In this document: positions 16,363-24,850 of the stretch, piece by piece
How positions within the stretch are numbered: position 1 is the stretch's first letter
Layout: each line of letters starts with the position of its first letter
Assembly: GCA_023428245.1 (NCBI GenBank)
Contig: JAEYYX010000129.1
Location: forward strand, 1-64,000
Reading direction: 5' to 3'
DNA: 64,000 nt
DNA from: Pseudomonadota bacterium
Lineage (GTDB): Bacteria; Myxococcota_A; Polyangia; Polyangiales; Polyangiaceae
Position numbers and translations under genes: made by a program
The notes under the pieces: model-generated
Databases searched by the model: none
What the model was told of the DNA's origin: nothing
What the model saw: only the letters and a program-made list of their open reading frames with translations

Positions 16363-17259
16363 ATGAGTCGCGGCACGTTGGCGCTCGTCGGTACACCGAT
16401 CGGGAACCTCGGAGATATCACCTACCGGGCGGTGGAAACTCTCCGCTCTGCTGATCGCATCTTCGCAGAAGACACTCGCCGTACTCGCGTGCTCCTATCG
16501 CACCTGCAGATCGAAGGAAAAAGGTTGCACTCCCTGCACGCTCACTCCACGGCCCGCGACATCGAGGTCGCCCTCGAGATCCTGGAAGGAGGCGAGACGA
16601 TTGCATTGGTCACGGACGCGGGCATGCCGGCCATCAGCGACCCGGGAGCCGAACTCGTCCGCCGCGCACGTGAAGCAGGGTTACCGGTGACAGTGATCCC
16701 CGGGCCGAGCGCAGTTACGAGCGCAGTTGCGCTCGCTGGGTTCGGCGGGTCCGCTTTTCACTTCCTCGGGTTCCTTCCGCGCCGCACGGGCAAGAGGCGC
16801 GAAGCGATCCTTGAGCTGCGCTCACTCGCTTGCCCGATCGTGTTCTTCGAATCACCGCGGAGGATTCAGGAGACGCTCGCCGAGCTCCACGAACTCCTTG
16901 GGCCCCGGGCCGTCGTGATCGGTCGCGAGCTCACGAAGAAGTTCGAAGAAGTGATTCACTCGACACTGGATCGCGCCGCGGAGGGGCGCGAGGAGTGGCT
17001 CGGGGAGCTCACCGTCGTGGTCGAAGGGGCGCGGGGTGACACTCCCCCTGGGCAGGACGAGCAGGACGTCGATGAGAAGATCAGCGACCTGCTTCGCGCG
17101 GGACTGTCGACCCGAGACGTAGTCAGTCAGCTCGCCGGATCGCGCGATCGGGAAGGCAAGCGACTCAGCAAGCGCGAGCTCTACGGGCGGGCGGAAACGC
17201 TCCGCACCGAGGGCCTCGAGTCGGCGCCCGGAGAGGACTCGGACCCTGAGATGTGCTAA
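16363..17259 (+). CDS. rsmI: 16S rRNA C1402 ribose 2'-O-methyltransferase
   Basis: A 298-residue tetrapyrrole-methylase-fold enzyme that uses SAM to methylate the ribose of C1402 in the ribosomal P site. Motifs are LALVGTPIGNLGDIT at the N-terminus, EDTRRTRVLL, LVTDAGMPAISDPG, VIPGPSAVTSAVALAG and FFESPRR, all diagnostic of RsmI. An acidic linker at ~225-240 and a C-terminal segment (ISDLLRAGLSTRDVVSQL to KRELYGRA) match the usual accessory domain. It lies 7 bases behind rpoH and is probably cotranscribed with it. A hairpin with a T run begins at its stop codon. Length fits the family (about 286). Confidence 0.96.
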   Translation: MSRGTLALVGTPIGNLGDITYRAVETLRSADRIFAEDTRRTRVLLSHLQIEGKRLHSLHAHSTARDIEVALEILEGGETIALVTDAGMPAISDPGAELVRRAREAGLPVTVIPGPSAVTSAVALAGFGGSAFHFLGFLPRRTGKRREAILELRSLACPIVFFESPRRIQETLAELHELLGPRAVVIGRELTKKFEEVIHSTLDRAAEGREEWLGELTVVVEGARGDTPPGQDEQDVDEKISDLLRAGLSTRDVVSQLAGSRDREGKRLSKRELYGRAETLRTEGLESAPGEDSDPEMC

Positions 17260-17284
17260 GGGCCGGGCCTCCCTGGGCCCTTTT
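17258..17284 (+). terminator. Hairpin terminator between rsmI and ffh
   Basis: AAGGGCC (17258-17264) pairs with GGCCCTT (17276-17282) across an 11-base loop and is followed by Ts to 17284. The stem begins inside the rsmI stop codon. The T run is only four bases, so termination may be partial. Confidence 0.55.
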
Positions 17285-17306
17285 GGCCCTTTCTCGGAAT
17301 TTCACC

Positions 17307-18980
17307 GTGTTCGAAGCACTCTCCTCCGGCTTCAGAGAAGCCAAGAATCGCCTCGCAGGCCTCACCGAACTCGACTCTAAGAACATCCAGCCCGCGCTGG
17401 TCGAGGTGCGCAAGTCGCTGCTCGATGCGGACGTGGAGCTGGGCGTCGTCAAACGATTTCTGGCGCGCGTAGAAGAAGCCGCCCTCGGACAGACTGTCCA
17501 GACCCGCATCAAGACTCAGGGCGTGACGCACAAGGCCAGTGCGTCGGACGTCTTCGTCAAGATCTGCCACGATGAACTGGTCCAGTTCCTCAAGGGCGAC
17601 GAGCGCCCCGCGATCCAATACGCGAGCTCAGGCCCGACCGGCATCATGATGGTCGGCCTTCAGGGCTCCGGTAAGACGACCTCCTCCGCCAAGTTGGCGC
17701 GCCTCCTGGCAAGCGAAGGCAAAAAGCCGCTCCTTGTTGCCGCCGACATGCAGCGTCCCGCCGCCGTCGAGCAGCTCAAGATCCTCGGCAAGCAGATCGA
17801 TGTTCCCGTCTGGAACATCCCCGGCGCCACCCCGGTCGAGATCTGCGTGAGCGGCCTGGAGCACGCCAAAAAGGAAGGTTTCGACGTCATCATCTACGAC
17901 ACCGCGGGTCGGCTCGCTATCGACGAAGATCTGATGGCGGAGCTCGCCTCCATCTACACTCTCACCAAGCCGAGCAACTCGCTGCTCGTGGTCGACTCGA
18001 TGATCGGCCAAGACTCGGTGAAGACGGCTCGTGGCTTCGGCTCGCGCCTCGAGCTCACCGGGGTCATCCTCACCAAACTCGACGGCGACGCGCGCGGCGG
18101 CGCTGCGCTCAACGTACTCGAGATCACCGGCGCACCCGTGGTGTTCGTCGGTATGGGCGAGACGACGGACAAGCTCGAAGAGTTCCGTCCCGAAGGCATG
18201 GCAAGCCGCGTCCTTGGCATGGGCGACGTCGTCGGCCTGATGAAAGACTTCGAGCAGGTCGTCGACAAGAAGAAGGCAGAAGAAGACGCGCTCCGCATGA
18301 TGCAGGGGCAGTTCACGCTCGACGACTTTTTGAATCAGATCCGAATGATTCAAAAGATGGGGTCGATTCGCGACCTCATGGACAAGATCCCAGGCATGAG
18401 CCAGATGCTGCCGCCGGGCGCTGCAGACATGATGGACGAGAGCGAGCTGTCGCGGATCGAAGCCATGATCCAGTCGATGACTCGCTCGGAGAAGCTCGAT
18501 CCGCAGTCCTTCGTTCGCGAGCCGAGCCGAGCCCGTCGCGTCGCGCGCGGCAGCGGTCACACCGAGCAAGCCGTGAACGAGCTCGTGCAAAAGTTCCTGT
18601 TCATGCAGCAGATGATGGGCGGCTTCGGACAGAATCTCGGAATGCTCGGGAACATCCCTGGCCTCAAGGGACTCGCGCTCGCGCGGAACGCTCGCCGGGC
18701 TATGAAAAATGGCAAGATGCCGGCGGGTATGCCGGATCTCAGCTCGCTCATGGGTGGAGGCGGCATGCCCGGCGGATTCCCACCAGGGCTCGGCGGCATG
18801 CCTCCGGGCATGGGTGGATTTCCCGGCATGGGCGGATTTCCCGGCATGGGCGGATTTCCCGGAATGGGCGGCGGCGCACCAGCTGCGCCGAAGATGAAAA
18901 CCCTCAGCAAGAGCGAGAAGAACGCACGGAAGAATGCGCGCAAGGCTGAGAAGGATGCGCGGAAAAAAGGTCGAAAGTGA
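17307..18980 (+). CDS. ffh: Signal recognition particle GTPase
   Basis: The SRP54 homologue, which binds signal peptides of nascent membrane proteins together with 4.5S RNA and docks on FtsY. Order of parts: N domain (FEALSSGFREAKNRL), G domain with P-loop GLQGSGKTTSSAKLA, DTAGRL and TKLDGDARGG, then the M domain from about residue 310 with Met-rich helices (FLFMQQMMGGFGQNLGML). The start is GTG 17307, which aligns with family N-termini; the longer frame from 17253 overlaps rsmI. At 557 residues it is about 100 longer than E. coli Ffh because of a Gly/Met/Pro repeat and a Lys/Arg-rich tail ending ARKKGRK. Neither FtsY nor an SRP RNA gene is seen here. Confidence 0.96.
   Translation: MFEALSSGFREAKNRLAGLTELDSKNIQPALVEVRKSLLDADVELGVVKRFLARVEEAALGQTVQTRIKTQGVTHKASASDVFVKICHDELVQFLKGDERPAIQYASSGPTGIMMVGLQGSGKTTSSAKLARLLASEGKKPLLVAADMQRPAAVEQLKILGKQIDVPVWNIPGATPVEICVSGLEHAKKEGFDVIIYDTAGRLAIDEDLMAELASIYTLTKPSNSLLVVDSMIGQDSVKTARGFGSRLELTGVILTKLDGDARGGAALNVLEITGAPVVFVGMGETTDKLEEFRPEGMASRVLGMGDVVGLMKDFEQVVDKKKAEEDALRMMQGQFTLDDFLNQIRMIQKMGSIRDLMDKIPGMSQMLPPGAADMMDESELSRIEAMIQSMTRSEKLDPQSFVREPSRARRVARGSGHTEQAVNELVQKFLFMQQMMGGFGQNLGMLGNIPGLKGLALARNARRAMKNGKMPAGMPDLSSLMGGGGMPGGFPPGLGGMPPGMGGFPGMGGFPGMGGFPGMGGGAPAAPKMKTLSKSEKNARKNARKAEKDARKKGRK
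18816..18869 (+). repeat. Three 18-base tandem repeats inside ffh
   Basis: Three adjoining copies of an 18-base unit, GGATTTCCCGGCATGGGC, at 18816-18833, 18834-18851 and 18852-18869; the last differs by one base. They encode repeated GFPGMG hexapeptides in the C-terminal extension of Ffh. Such in-frame repeats can change copy number by slippage. Confidence 0.9.
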
Positions 18981-18988
18981 CCCTTCAG

Positions 18989-19023
18989 TCGGCCGCGGCG
19001 GGCCTTGTCTCGCGCGCGGCCGA
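18989..19023. terminator. GC-rich inverted repeat between convergent genes
   Basis: TCGGCCGCG (18989-18997) and CGCGGCCGA (19015-19023) are perfect inverted repeats with a 17-base loop, between the ends of ffh and the zinc-ribbon gene. No T run follows on the right. A terminator or transcript-end stabiliser is the likely role. Confidence 0.45.
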
Positions 19024-19052
19024 AGCGCGCTCTTGGCCCCCGCGCGGGGCTC

Positions 19053-19580
19053 TTACTGTCCACTCATCTGCAAGCGCTCACCCAGGTAAGCTCCGATGAG
19101 TGAGAAGAGCACGCCGAGCGCCGAGAAAAGCGCATACATGAAGGCGGGCATCGTCCGCACGGTCTGACCGCTGTAGAGGATGAACGCGGTCGGGAGCGCG
19201 ACAAGGAACACCGCTACCGCGGGCTCCGTGAACGTTCGCCCGGGAGAGATCAGCCCCACGAGCATCCCTCCAACGAACCAGACCGGAATCGCGACCATCA
19301 TTCCGGCGGAACCTTCGAAATCGAGGGCTGGAATGACCGCGGGCAGGCCGATCACGATCGCGCCCGTGAGCACGACCATGACGCCGATAGCGATCGCGAA
19401 CCAGAGAAGATTGAAGGACTGAGCCGCCATGACGTTGTTCGGCGTCGAGGCACGAACGGAGACGGGCCCCCCCTCCTCCATCCGGGCGCCACACGAGACG
19501 CAGCGACCCGCGTCGAGCGGCAGCTTGTTGGAAAATCCGCAGCTTGCGCAGACGGCAGTCTTCTTCTTGTCCCCGGCCAT
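19053..19580 (-). CDS. Zinc-ribbon membrane protein of unknown function
   Basis: A 175-residue protein. The N-terminus has CASCGFSNKLPLDAGRCVSCG, two CxxC pairs that should bind one zinc ion, followed by a polar linker. Four hydrophobic segments follow: about 58-82 (LLWFAIAIGVMVVLTGAIVIG), 95-112, 120-137 and 145-165. The topology would place the zinc ribbon in the cytoplasm. I do not recognise a named family. ATG 19580 is chosen because the zinc ribbon begins just after it; the extension to 20030 is a shadow of thiO. It faces the divergent thiO gene across a 127-base gap and is convergent with ffh. Confidence 0.8.
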   Translation of the reverse strand: MAGDKKKTAVCASCGFSNKLPLDAGRCVSCGARMEEGGPVSVRASTPNNVMAAQSFNLLWFAIAIGVMVVLTGAIVIGLPAVIPALDFEGSAGMMVAIPVWFVGGMLVGLISPGRTFTEPAVAVFLVALPTAFILYSGQTVRTMPAFMYALFSALGVLFSLIGAYLGERLQMSGQ

Positions 19581-19707
19581 TGATCCTCTCGAAGCTCCTT
19601 GAGTCGAACGAGGAGGATAGCGGACGAAACGCGAGAACCAATAGCCCCCCACAATACGATGGCGCTCTGGCGTGGATCGCGAGCCGATTCCCTGGCACAA
19701 GAGGGCC

Positions 19708-20850
19708 ATGGCTGACCCTGCGAAGAAGAGTGTCGTCATCATCGGTGGCGGGCTCATGGGCACCTCGGCAGCCTTGGAGCTCGCCGAACGCGGTTTTTCC
19801 GTAACCGTACTGGAAAAGGCCCTCCCGGGCGCGGAAGCGTCGAGCGCGGCGGCTGGCATTTTGGGCCCCGAGATCGAGAACGTTCGCCCCGGACCGCTTT
19901 TGGAACTCTGCCGGATGAGTCGACGTTTATATCCAGAGTGGATCAGGCGGCTCCACACGGCGACCGGGCTCGACACTGACTTCCACGAAGGGGGCTCCTT
20001 CGACGTCGCTTTCGCCGAGGCAGAGCTCAAGGAAAAGCGCAGCCGCCGCGCCTTCCAAACCGAGACTGGAGGCGGCGCAGAGCTCTCCGGAGACGAGGCC
20101 CGTCAGCGCATCTCGGCGCTCGCGGAAGAGGCAAAGGGCGCGATCCATTTCCCCGACGACGCCCACATCGCCCCGCGCCAGTTGTTTCGCGCGATCCGGA
20201 TCGCCGCCGAACGCGCGGGTGTAAAGATTCGCTCGGGCGTGGGGGTGCGAGGCTTGGACTTCGCCTCCTCCGAACAAAAAAAGGTCTCCGGCGTCCTCCT
20301 CGATGACGGGAGCAAGCTCAGCGCGGCCTGGACTGTGGTCGCCGCAGGAAGCTGGACGCCCCTCGTGAGCGGCCTGCCTCTCGAGCGGGGCGCGATCGTG
20401 CCGGCGCGCGGTCAGGTCATTGAGCTCGACGGGCATTTTCCGCGTTTCCAGTCCGTACTCTTTGGATCGGACATTTACATGGTCCCGAGGAGCGACGGCC
20501 GCGTGGTGGTGGGCTCGACTCTCGAGTTCGTCGGCTATCAGAAGGCCGTCACGGCTCAAGGAGTGCACCGGCTCCTCAGTGGGGCCATGCGCCTGGTCCC
20601 AAGCCTGGCTCAAGCAGAGCTCGTCGACAGCTGGTCGAACTTCCGGCCCTACACCCCCGATGAACGCCCGATCCTCGGCACCTTTGGCATTGAAGGCCTC
20701 ATCGTCGCCTCGGGGCACTACCGCATGGGCATCCTGCTCGCCCCCATCACGGCCCAAGTCGTCCTCAGTTTGGCCGAGGGTCGTCCAGCGCCGCTTGATC
20801 TCGCACCGTTTGAGCCCCGAAGGAGCTTTGCCGGCTCCGCCCCGCGTTGA
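19708..20850 (+). CDS. thiO: Glycine oxidase-like FAD enzyme
   Basis: A 380-residue DAO-family flavoenzyme. The N-terminal dinucleotide motif VVIIGGGLMGTSAALELAERG is followed by VLEKALPGAEASSAAAGILGP, where the AASxAAaG element binds FAD. GSTLEFVG and NFRPYTPDERPILG lie near the C-terminus with the HYRMGILLAP substrate-side motif, all typical of ThiO. Known members oxidise glycine to iminoglycine for thiazole synthesis in thiamine formation; a broader D-amino acid or sarcosine oxidase role is possible. ATG 19708 follows GAGGG by two bases; the frame extends to 19672. No other thi gene is in the window. It lies upstream of purM. Confidence 0.85.
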   Translation: MADPAKKSVVIIGGGLMGTSAALELAERGFSVTVLEKALPGAEASSAAAGILGPEIENVRPGPLLELCRMSRRLYPEWIRRLHTATGLDTDFHEGGSFDVAFAEAELKEKRSRRAFQTETGGGAELSGDEARQRISALAEEAKGAIHFPDDAHIAPRQLFRAIRIAAERAGVKIRSGVGVRGLDFASSEQKKVSGVLLDDGSKLSAAWTVVAAGSWTPLVSGLPLERGAIVPARGQVIELDGHFPRFQSVLFGSDIYMVPRSDGRVVVGSTLEFVGYQKAVTAQGVHRLLSGAMRLVPSLAQAELVDSWSNFRPYTPDERPILGTFGIEGLIVASGHYRMGILLAPITAQVVLSLAEGRPAPLDLAPFEPRRSFAGSAPR

Positions 20851-20851
20851 G

Positions 20852-20894
20852 CCAGAGCCGCTCACGCCGGGTGGAGTCGCCGCCAGGGCTCTGG
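20852..20894 (+). promoter_or_regulatory. Inverted repeat upstream of purM
   Basis: CCAGAGCC (20852-20859) and GGCTCTGG (20887-20894) are perfect inverted repeats separated by 27 bases, directly after the thiO stop and 13 bases before the purM start. It could be a leader hairpin, a weak terminator of thiO or an operator. No T run follows, and it matches no riboswitch I know. Confidence 0.4.
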
Positions 20895-20907
20895 TAAAGC
20901 GGCGCCC

Positions 20908-21966
20908 ATGGCCGTGACCTACCGGGACGCTGGCGTCGACATCGACGAGGCGAACTCCATGATTGAGCGCATCAAACCCCTCGGCGCTCGCACGAAGACC
21001 CCTTTCGTCCTCGAGGGGATCGGCGGATTCGCCGGGCTCTGTGGGCTCCCCAAGGGGCTCGAGGAGCCGGTCCTGGTGAGCGGGACGGACGGCGTCGGCA
21101 CCAAACTCAAGGTCGCCTTCGCTCTCCGGAAGCACGACACGATCGGCCAAGACCTCGTCGCCATGTGCGTCAACGACGTGCTTACGACCGGAGCTCAACC
21201 GCTCTTCTTCCTCGACTACTTCGGGACCGGAAAACTCAAGGCGGACACCGGCGCGGCTGTAGTCCGAGGTATCGCTGATGGCTGTGTGCTCGCGGGTTGC
21301 GCGCTGCTCGGGGGAGAGACCGCGGAGCTGCCCGGCATGTACGCGGATGAAGAGTACGATCTGGCCGGCTTCTCGGTGGGAGTCATCGATCGCAAGAACC
21401 TGCTCGGCCCCGCGCGCATCCAGGCTGATGATTCCATCATCGCGGTGCCCTCGACCGGTCTTCACTCGAACGGCTACAGCTTGGCCCGTCGCGTCATCGA
21501 AAGCGAAATGGGCGCGAAGCTCACAGATCACTCCGAGGCTCTCGGCACGACCTACGGTGAGGCCTTGCTGACCCCCACACGCATCTACGCGCGCGCCGTC
21601 CGTTCCCTCCAGGAGCGTCTCGGTCCCGATCTCCACGCTCTCTGTCACGTTACCGGCGGCGGAGTTCCCGAAAACCTGCCGCGCGTCCTACCCGACGGCG
21701 TCGCGGCCGTTTTGGATCAGCTGCGCCCCTGGCCCACGATCTTCCGCGTCATCCGCGAAGGGGGCCCGGTCGAGCTCGCCGAGATGAGGCGCACCTTCAA
21801 CCTCGGCATCGGCATGCTCTGCATGGTGAAGAAAGGGCGCGAAGCGGACGCCGTCGCCGCGCTCGCCGAGGCCTCCGAGGACGCCTACTGGATCGGCCAT
21901 CTCACCGAACAGAGCGGCGGTGAGCGCGTCCACTACGTGAGCGACCCGGAGGATCGCACTCCGTGA
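20908..21966 (+). CDS. purM: AIR synthetase (phosphoribosylformylglycinamidine cyclo-ligase)
   Basis: Fifth step of purine synthesis: ATP-dependent ring closure of FGAM to AIR. The 352-residue product starts TYRDAGVDIDEANSMIERI. SGTDGVGTKLKVA carries the conserved glycine loop, and DLVAMCVNDVLTTGAQPLFFLDYFGTGKL and LLGGETAELPGMY the active-site loops. SNGYSLARRV and HVTGGGVPENLPRVLP follow, all canonical. The length matches E. coli PurM (345). The last bases GTGA overlap the purN start. This coupling fits a purMN operon, which may include the FAD-like gene and rsmD downstream. Confidence 0.97.
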   Translation: MAVTYRDAGVDIDEANSMIERIKPLGARTKTPFVLEGIGGFAGLCGLPKGLEEPVLVSGTDGVGTKLKVAFALRKHDTIGQDLVAMCVNDVLTTGAQPLFFLDYFGTGKLKADTGAAVVRGIADGCVLAGCALLGGETAELPGMYADEEYDLAGFSVGVIDRKNLLGPARIQADDSIIAVPSTGLHSNGYSLARRVIESEMGAKLTDHSEALGTTYGEALLTPTRIYARAVRSLQERLGPDLHALCHVTGGGVPENLPRVLPDGVAAVLDQLRPWPTIFRVIREGGPVELAEMRRTFNLGIGMLCMVKKGREADAVAALAEASEDAYWIGHLTEQSGGERVHYVSDPEDRTP

Positions 21967-22601
21967 CCCTTGCGCTCGGAGTTCTCATCTCCGGCGGCGG
22001 GACAAACCTGCAGGCCATCCTGGACGCCGTCAGGGATGGTCGACTCGATGCTGACCCTAAAGTCGTGATCAGCAACGTCGCGGGCGCCTTCGGTCTCGAG
22101 CGTGCCCGACGCGCTGGGGTCAAGACCCTCGTCATCAATCACCGCTCGTTCGAGAGCCGCGAGGCCTTTGATGAGGCACTCGTCGCGGCGCTCAAAGAAC
22201 ACGGCGTCGAGTACGTCGCGCTGGCTGGCTTCATGCGAGTTCTCCGCGGCCGGTTTCTCGATGAGTTTCGCGACCGAACGATCAACATCCACCCCTCGCT
22301 GCTCCCGGCTTTTCCGGGAGTCGACGCCCAGAAACAAGCCTTCGACTACGGCGTCCGGTTCGCGGGTTGCACGGTGCACTTCGTCGAGCCCACCGTCGAC
22401 AGCGGCCCAATCATCACCCAACGGGTGGTTCCGGTGCTCGAAGGGGACACAAGCGAGACGCTGCGCCAAAGGATCCTCCTCGAAGAACACGTAGCGTTCA
22501 TCGAAGCTCTCCACTGGCTCTCGGAGGGCCGCGTTCAGATCGAAGTCGGAGCGAGCGGACGGCGCATCACGCGCATCCTTCCGCCCGCTATGAGTGAATA
22601 G
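21963..22601 (+). CDS. purN: GAR transformylase
   Basis: A 212-residue enzyme that transfers formyl from 10-formyl-THF to glycinamide ribonucleotide, the third step of purine synthesis. The phosphate-binding loop is VLISGGGTNLQAILDAV. The catalytic motif is NIHPSLLPAFPG with the Asn-His pair, and GCTVHFVEPTVDSGPIITQ supplies the catalytic Asp. The GTG start overlaps the purM stop by four bases, giving translational coupling. All catalytic residues are present, and length matches E. coli PurN (212). The FAD-like gene begins five bases after its stop. Confidence 0.97.
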   Translation: MTLALGVLISGGGTNLQAILDAVRDGRLDADPKVVISNVAGAFGLERARRAGVKTLVINHRSFESREAFDEALVAALKEHGVEYVALAGFMRVLRGRFLDEFRDRTINIHPSLLPAFPGVDAQKQAFDYGVRFAGCTVHFVEPTVDSGPIITQRVVPVLEGDTSETLRQRILLEEHVAFIEALHWLSEGRVQIEVGASGRRITRILPPAMSE

Positions 22602-22606
22602 GGGTC

Positions 22607-24175
22607 ATGACGGCTCGCCACTATGATGTCGTTGTCCTCGGGCGCAGCCTCGGTTCGCTGCTCTCCGCGAGTATCTTGGCCAAGCGTGAGCTCAAGGTTC
22701 TCGTCCTCGGCCAGCGAACGCGCGCACCCGTGTACACCATCTTCGGGACGCCGCTGCTCCGGCGCACCTTCACCCTCCTCTCAGCAACCTCCCCCGTGTT
22801 CCGCCGCGCTCTGCAGGAACTCGCCCAGACCCAACGCTTTCGCCGCCGGACCATCGCCGAAAATCCCATGTTTGGGTTCCTCGGCCCCGGACTCCGCTTC
22901 GAAATTCCTCCAGACATCGAGCTCTTCACGCGCGAGATTGAGCGCGAATTTCCCGAGATCCAGCAGGTCATCGCTGAAATTTACGGAGCGATCTCCGACT
23001 CGAATGCCAAGATTGATGCGGTCTTTGAGAAGCCGGCGATCTGGCCGCCAGCAACGTTTCTGGAGCGACTCGAGACCGGCCGCTACGCGAGCCATCTACC
23101 CATCGGAGACGCGAGCGATTCCGTTGACGAACTGCCTTTTCGGCTGCCCACGGGACATCCTTACCGGGAGATCCTTGAGCTCCCGGCTTTTTTCGGGACA
23201 CCGCTTGGCATTGAACCTTCGGACCTGAGTCCGTTCTCCTTGGCTCGCTTGCACGGCGCGTGGGCTCGAGGGGTCTATTCGCTCCCCGGCGGCGAGCAGG
23301 AGTTCGCTTCCTTCTTGATGGAGCGGATCGAGAGTCACGGAGGGACCTGTCGCCTCGACGGACGGGTCACACGCATCGTGACGCGGCGCGGCCACGTGGT
23401 CGGGATTGAAGAAGACTTCTCCGAGTCCATGACCGGAACCGACGCGATCGTCACCGACTCCACGGGAGAAGATATCGCGTCTCTCTGTGAAGCGTCCGAA
23501 ATTCGGAAGAACGCGCGGGAGGTCTGGCCTCATGTTTCGGTGCTCGGCGGCCACTTCGTCGTCAGCGCGGTGCTCCCGGACCGAGCGATCCCTGCCCCCC
23601 TCGCGGCGCATTCTTTCCTCGCCGCGCCCGGATCCCATTTGCCCGCCCTTTACCTCGAACGCCGCTCTCTGCTCTCGCTCGCGCCGGGTGGCTCAGAGGA
23701 GCTCGCAGGGAAGACGCTGCTCACTGCTGAGTGCGTCTGTCCCGAGGGACGCGATCTCTTGGGCATGAGAGACGCCGTACTGGCCTCCTTGCGCGCCTAC
23801 ATCCCCTTCTTCGAAGAGAACGTCGAGCTTGTCGACAGCCCTCACGATGGACTGCCGGCCGTGAGCTTCGAAGGCACAGGGCAAGAGCGAAGAAAGAAGG
23901 AGATCGATCGGGTTCACTTTGGGCTCATCGCACCCGCCGTCGAGCCGATGAGGCCTCGCTACGAGATCACTCCGCTCGGATTCAAAGGACTCGCCGGAGA
24001 GCCTCTGCGTGGCCCGGTCGATGGGACTTTCTTGGTAGGGCCAACAGTCCTGCCCACCCTCGGCCAAGAGGGCGAAGCTCTCGCCGCGCTCAGCGTGGCC
24101 CATCTACTGACCCGCCGCGACGCGTCCCGGCAGCGCATGAGACGGCAGCTCTGGAACAAGACGGAGACCCCCTAA
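22607..24175 (+). CDS. FAD/NAD(P)-binding oxidoreductase-like protein
   Basis: A 522-residue protein with the overall plan of phytoene desaturase-type flavoproteins. The N-terminal beta-alpha-beta unit reads YDVVVLGRSLGSLLSASILAKR, so the usual GxGxxG is replaced by GRSLGS. A C-terminal FAD-like stretch, GTFLVGPTVLPTLGQEGEALAALSVAHLLTRR, resembles the end of this fold. The middle shows RGVYSLPGGEQEFASFLMERIESHGG, like the substrate domain of FAD amine oxidases. No substrate is apparent. It follows purN by five bases and precedes rsmD by one base, so it is probably cotranscribed. AGGGGT lies a few bases upstream of the ATG. A non-catalytic role remains possible. Confidence 0.78.
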   Translation: MTARHYDVVVLGRSLGSLLSASILAKRELKVLVLGQRTRAPVYTIFGTPLLRRTFTLLSATSPVFRRALQELAQTQRFRRRTIAENPMFGFLGPGLRFEIPPDIELFTREIEREFPEIQQVIAEIYGAISDSNAKIDAVFEKPAIWPPATFLERLETGRYASHLPIGDASDSVDELPFRLPTGHPYREILELPAFFGTPLGIEPSDLSPFSLARLHGAWARGVYSLPGGEQEFASFLMERIESHGGTCRLDGRVTRIVTRRGHVVGIEEDFSESMTGTDAIVTDSTGEDIASLCEASEIRKNAREVWPHVSVLGGHFVVSAVLPDRAIPAPLAAHSFLAAPGSHLPALYLERRSLLSLAPGGSEELAGKTLLTAECVCPEGRDLLGMRDAVLASLRAYIPFFEENVELVDSPHDGLPAVSFEGTGQERRKKEIDRVHFGLIAPAVEPMRPRYEITPLGFKGLAGEPLRGPVDGTFLVGPTVLPTLGQEGEALAALSVAHLLTRRDASRQRMRRQLWNKTETP

Positions 24176-24176
24176 C

Positions 24177-24752
24177 ATGCGCATCATCGCGGGGGAGTTT
24201 CGTGGACGCAGGCTAGTCGCTCCGAGCGGCCCCGCCACCCGCCCCACGACCGATCGCGTACGCGAGGCGTGGTTTTCGATGATTGGGCGGCCCGGTCGCC
24301 TCGCTGTGGACCTCTACGCGGGGACCGGAGCGCTCGGCTTCGAGGCGCTGTCCCGGGGTGCGGAGCGCGTCTTCTTCGTCGAGCGCAGAAGGCCCGCTCT
24401 GATCGCCATCCGCAAGAACGCTGAAGCCCTCGGCGTGAGCGAGCGCATCCGCATCCTCTCGGTCGACGTCGCAGACGCCCGGCCCGCGCTGCTCAGGGAG
24501 GGACCGTTCGACCTGATCATGGCCGATCCTCCCTGGACCGACTTCGACGCCGCTCAAGCGGCGCTTCGGCGCCTGGTCCGAACCGACCTGCTGACGGAAG
24601 ACGGGCTCGCGGTCCTCGGCCACCCTCGCAAGACGACCCTTGAACTGCCCCCCGAATCCGGGCTCGAAGTTCGAAAAACGCGCAACTGGGGGGACTCCGC
24701 CGCCACCTTTTACGAGCAAAGACGCAAGGCCGAATCGACAGCCGAGAGCTGA
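24177..24752 (+). CDS. rsmD: 16S rRNA G966 N2-methyltransferase
   Basis: A 191-residue SAM-dependent enzyme that methylates G966 of 16S rRNA during small-subunit assembly. The N-terminus MRIIAGEFRGRRL is the typical RsmD start and is followed by RPTTDRVREAWFSMI. SAM motif I is AVDLYAGTGALGFEALSRGA, and the catalytic motif IV is MADPPW. Length fits E. coli RsmD (198). One base separates it from the preceding stop codon. About 98 bases follow before the ATP-grasp gene begins; this AT-richer gap could hold the promoter of the next cluster. Confidence 0.95.
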   Translation: MRIIAGEFRGRRLVAPSGPATRPTTDRVREAWFSMIGRPGRLAVDLYAGTGALGFEALSRGAERVFFVERRRPALIAIRKNAEALGVSERIRILSVDVADARPALLREGPFDLIMADPPWTDFDAAQAALRRLVRTDLLTEDGLAVLGHPRKTTLELPPESGLEVRKTRNWGDSAATFYEQRRKAESTAES

Positions 24753-24850
24753 AATCCGGCTCCAGTTTGCGAAGAAACATATTAGAAACCAATTCTCCGA
24801 GCTCCCGAAGCAAGTCACTGGCAGTCTCACTTTCGGAAGAACCAGGTTTC

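Noticed and set aside
18816..18869. Tandem repeats as a possible CRISPR array
   Set aside because: The units adjoin without spacers, are 18 bases long and stay in frame in ffh.
19927..21648. 573-residue minus-strand open frame
   Set aside because: It spans the antisense of thiO and purM, both clearly real. High GC makes long antisense frames common in this window.
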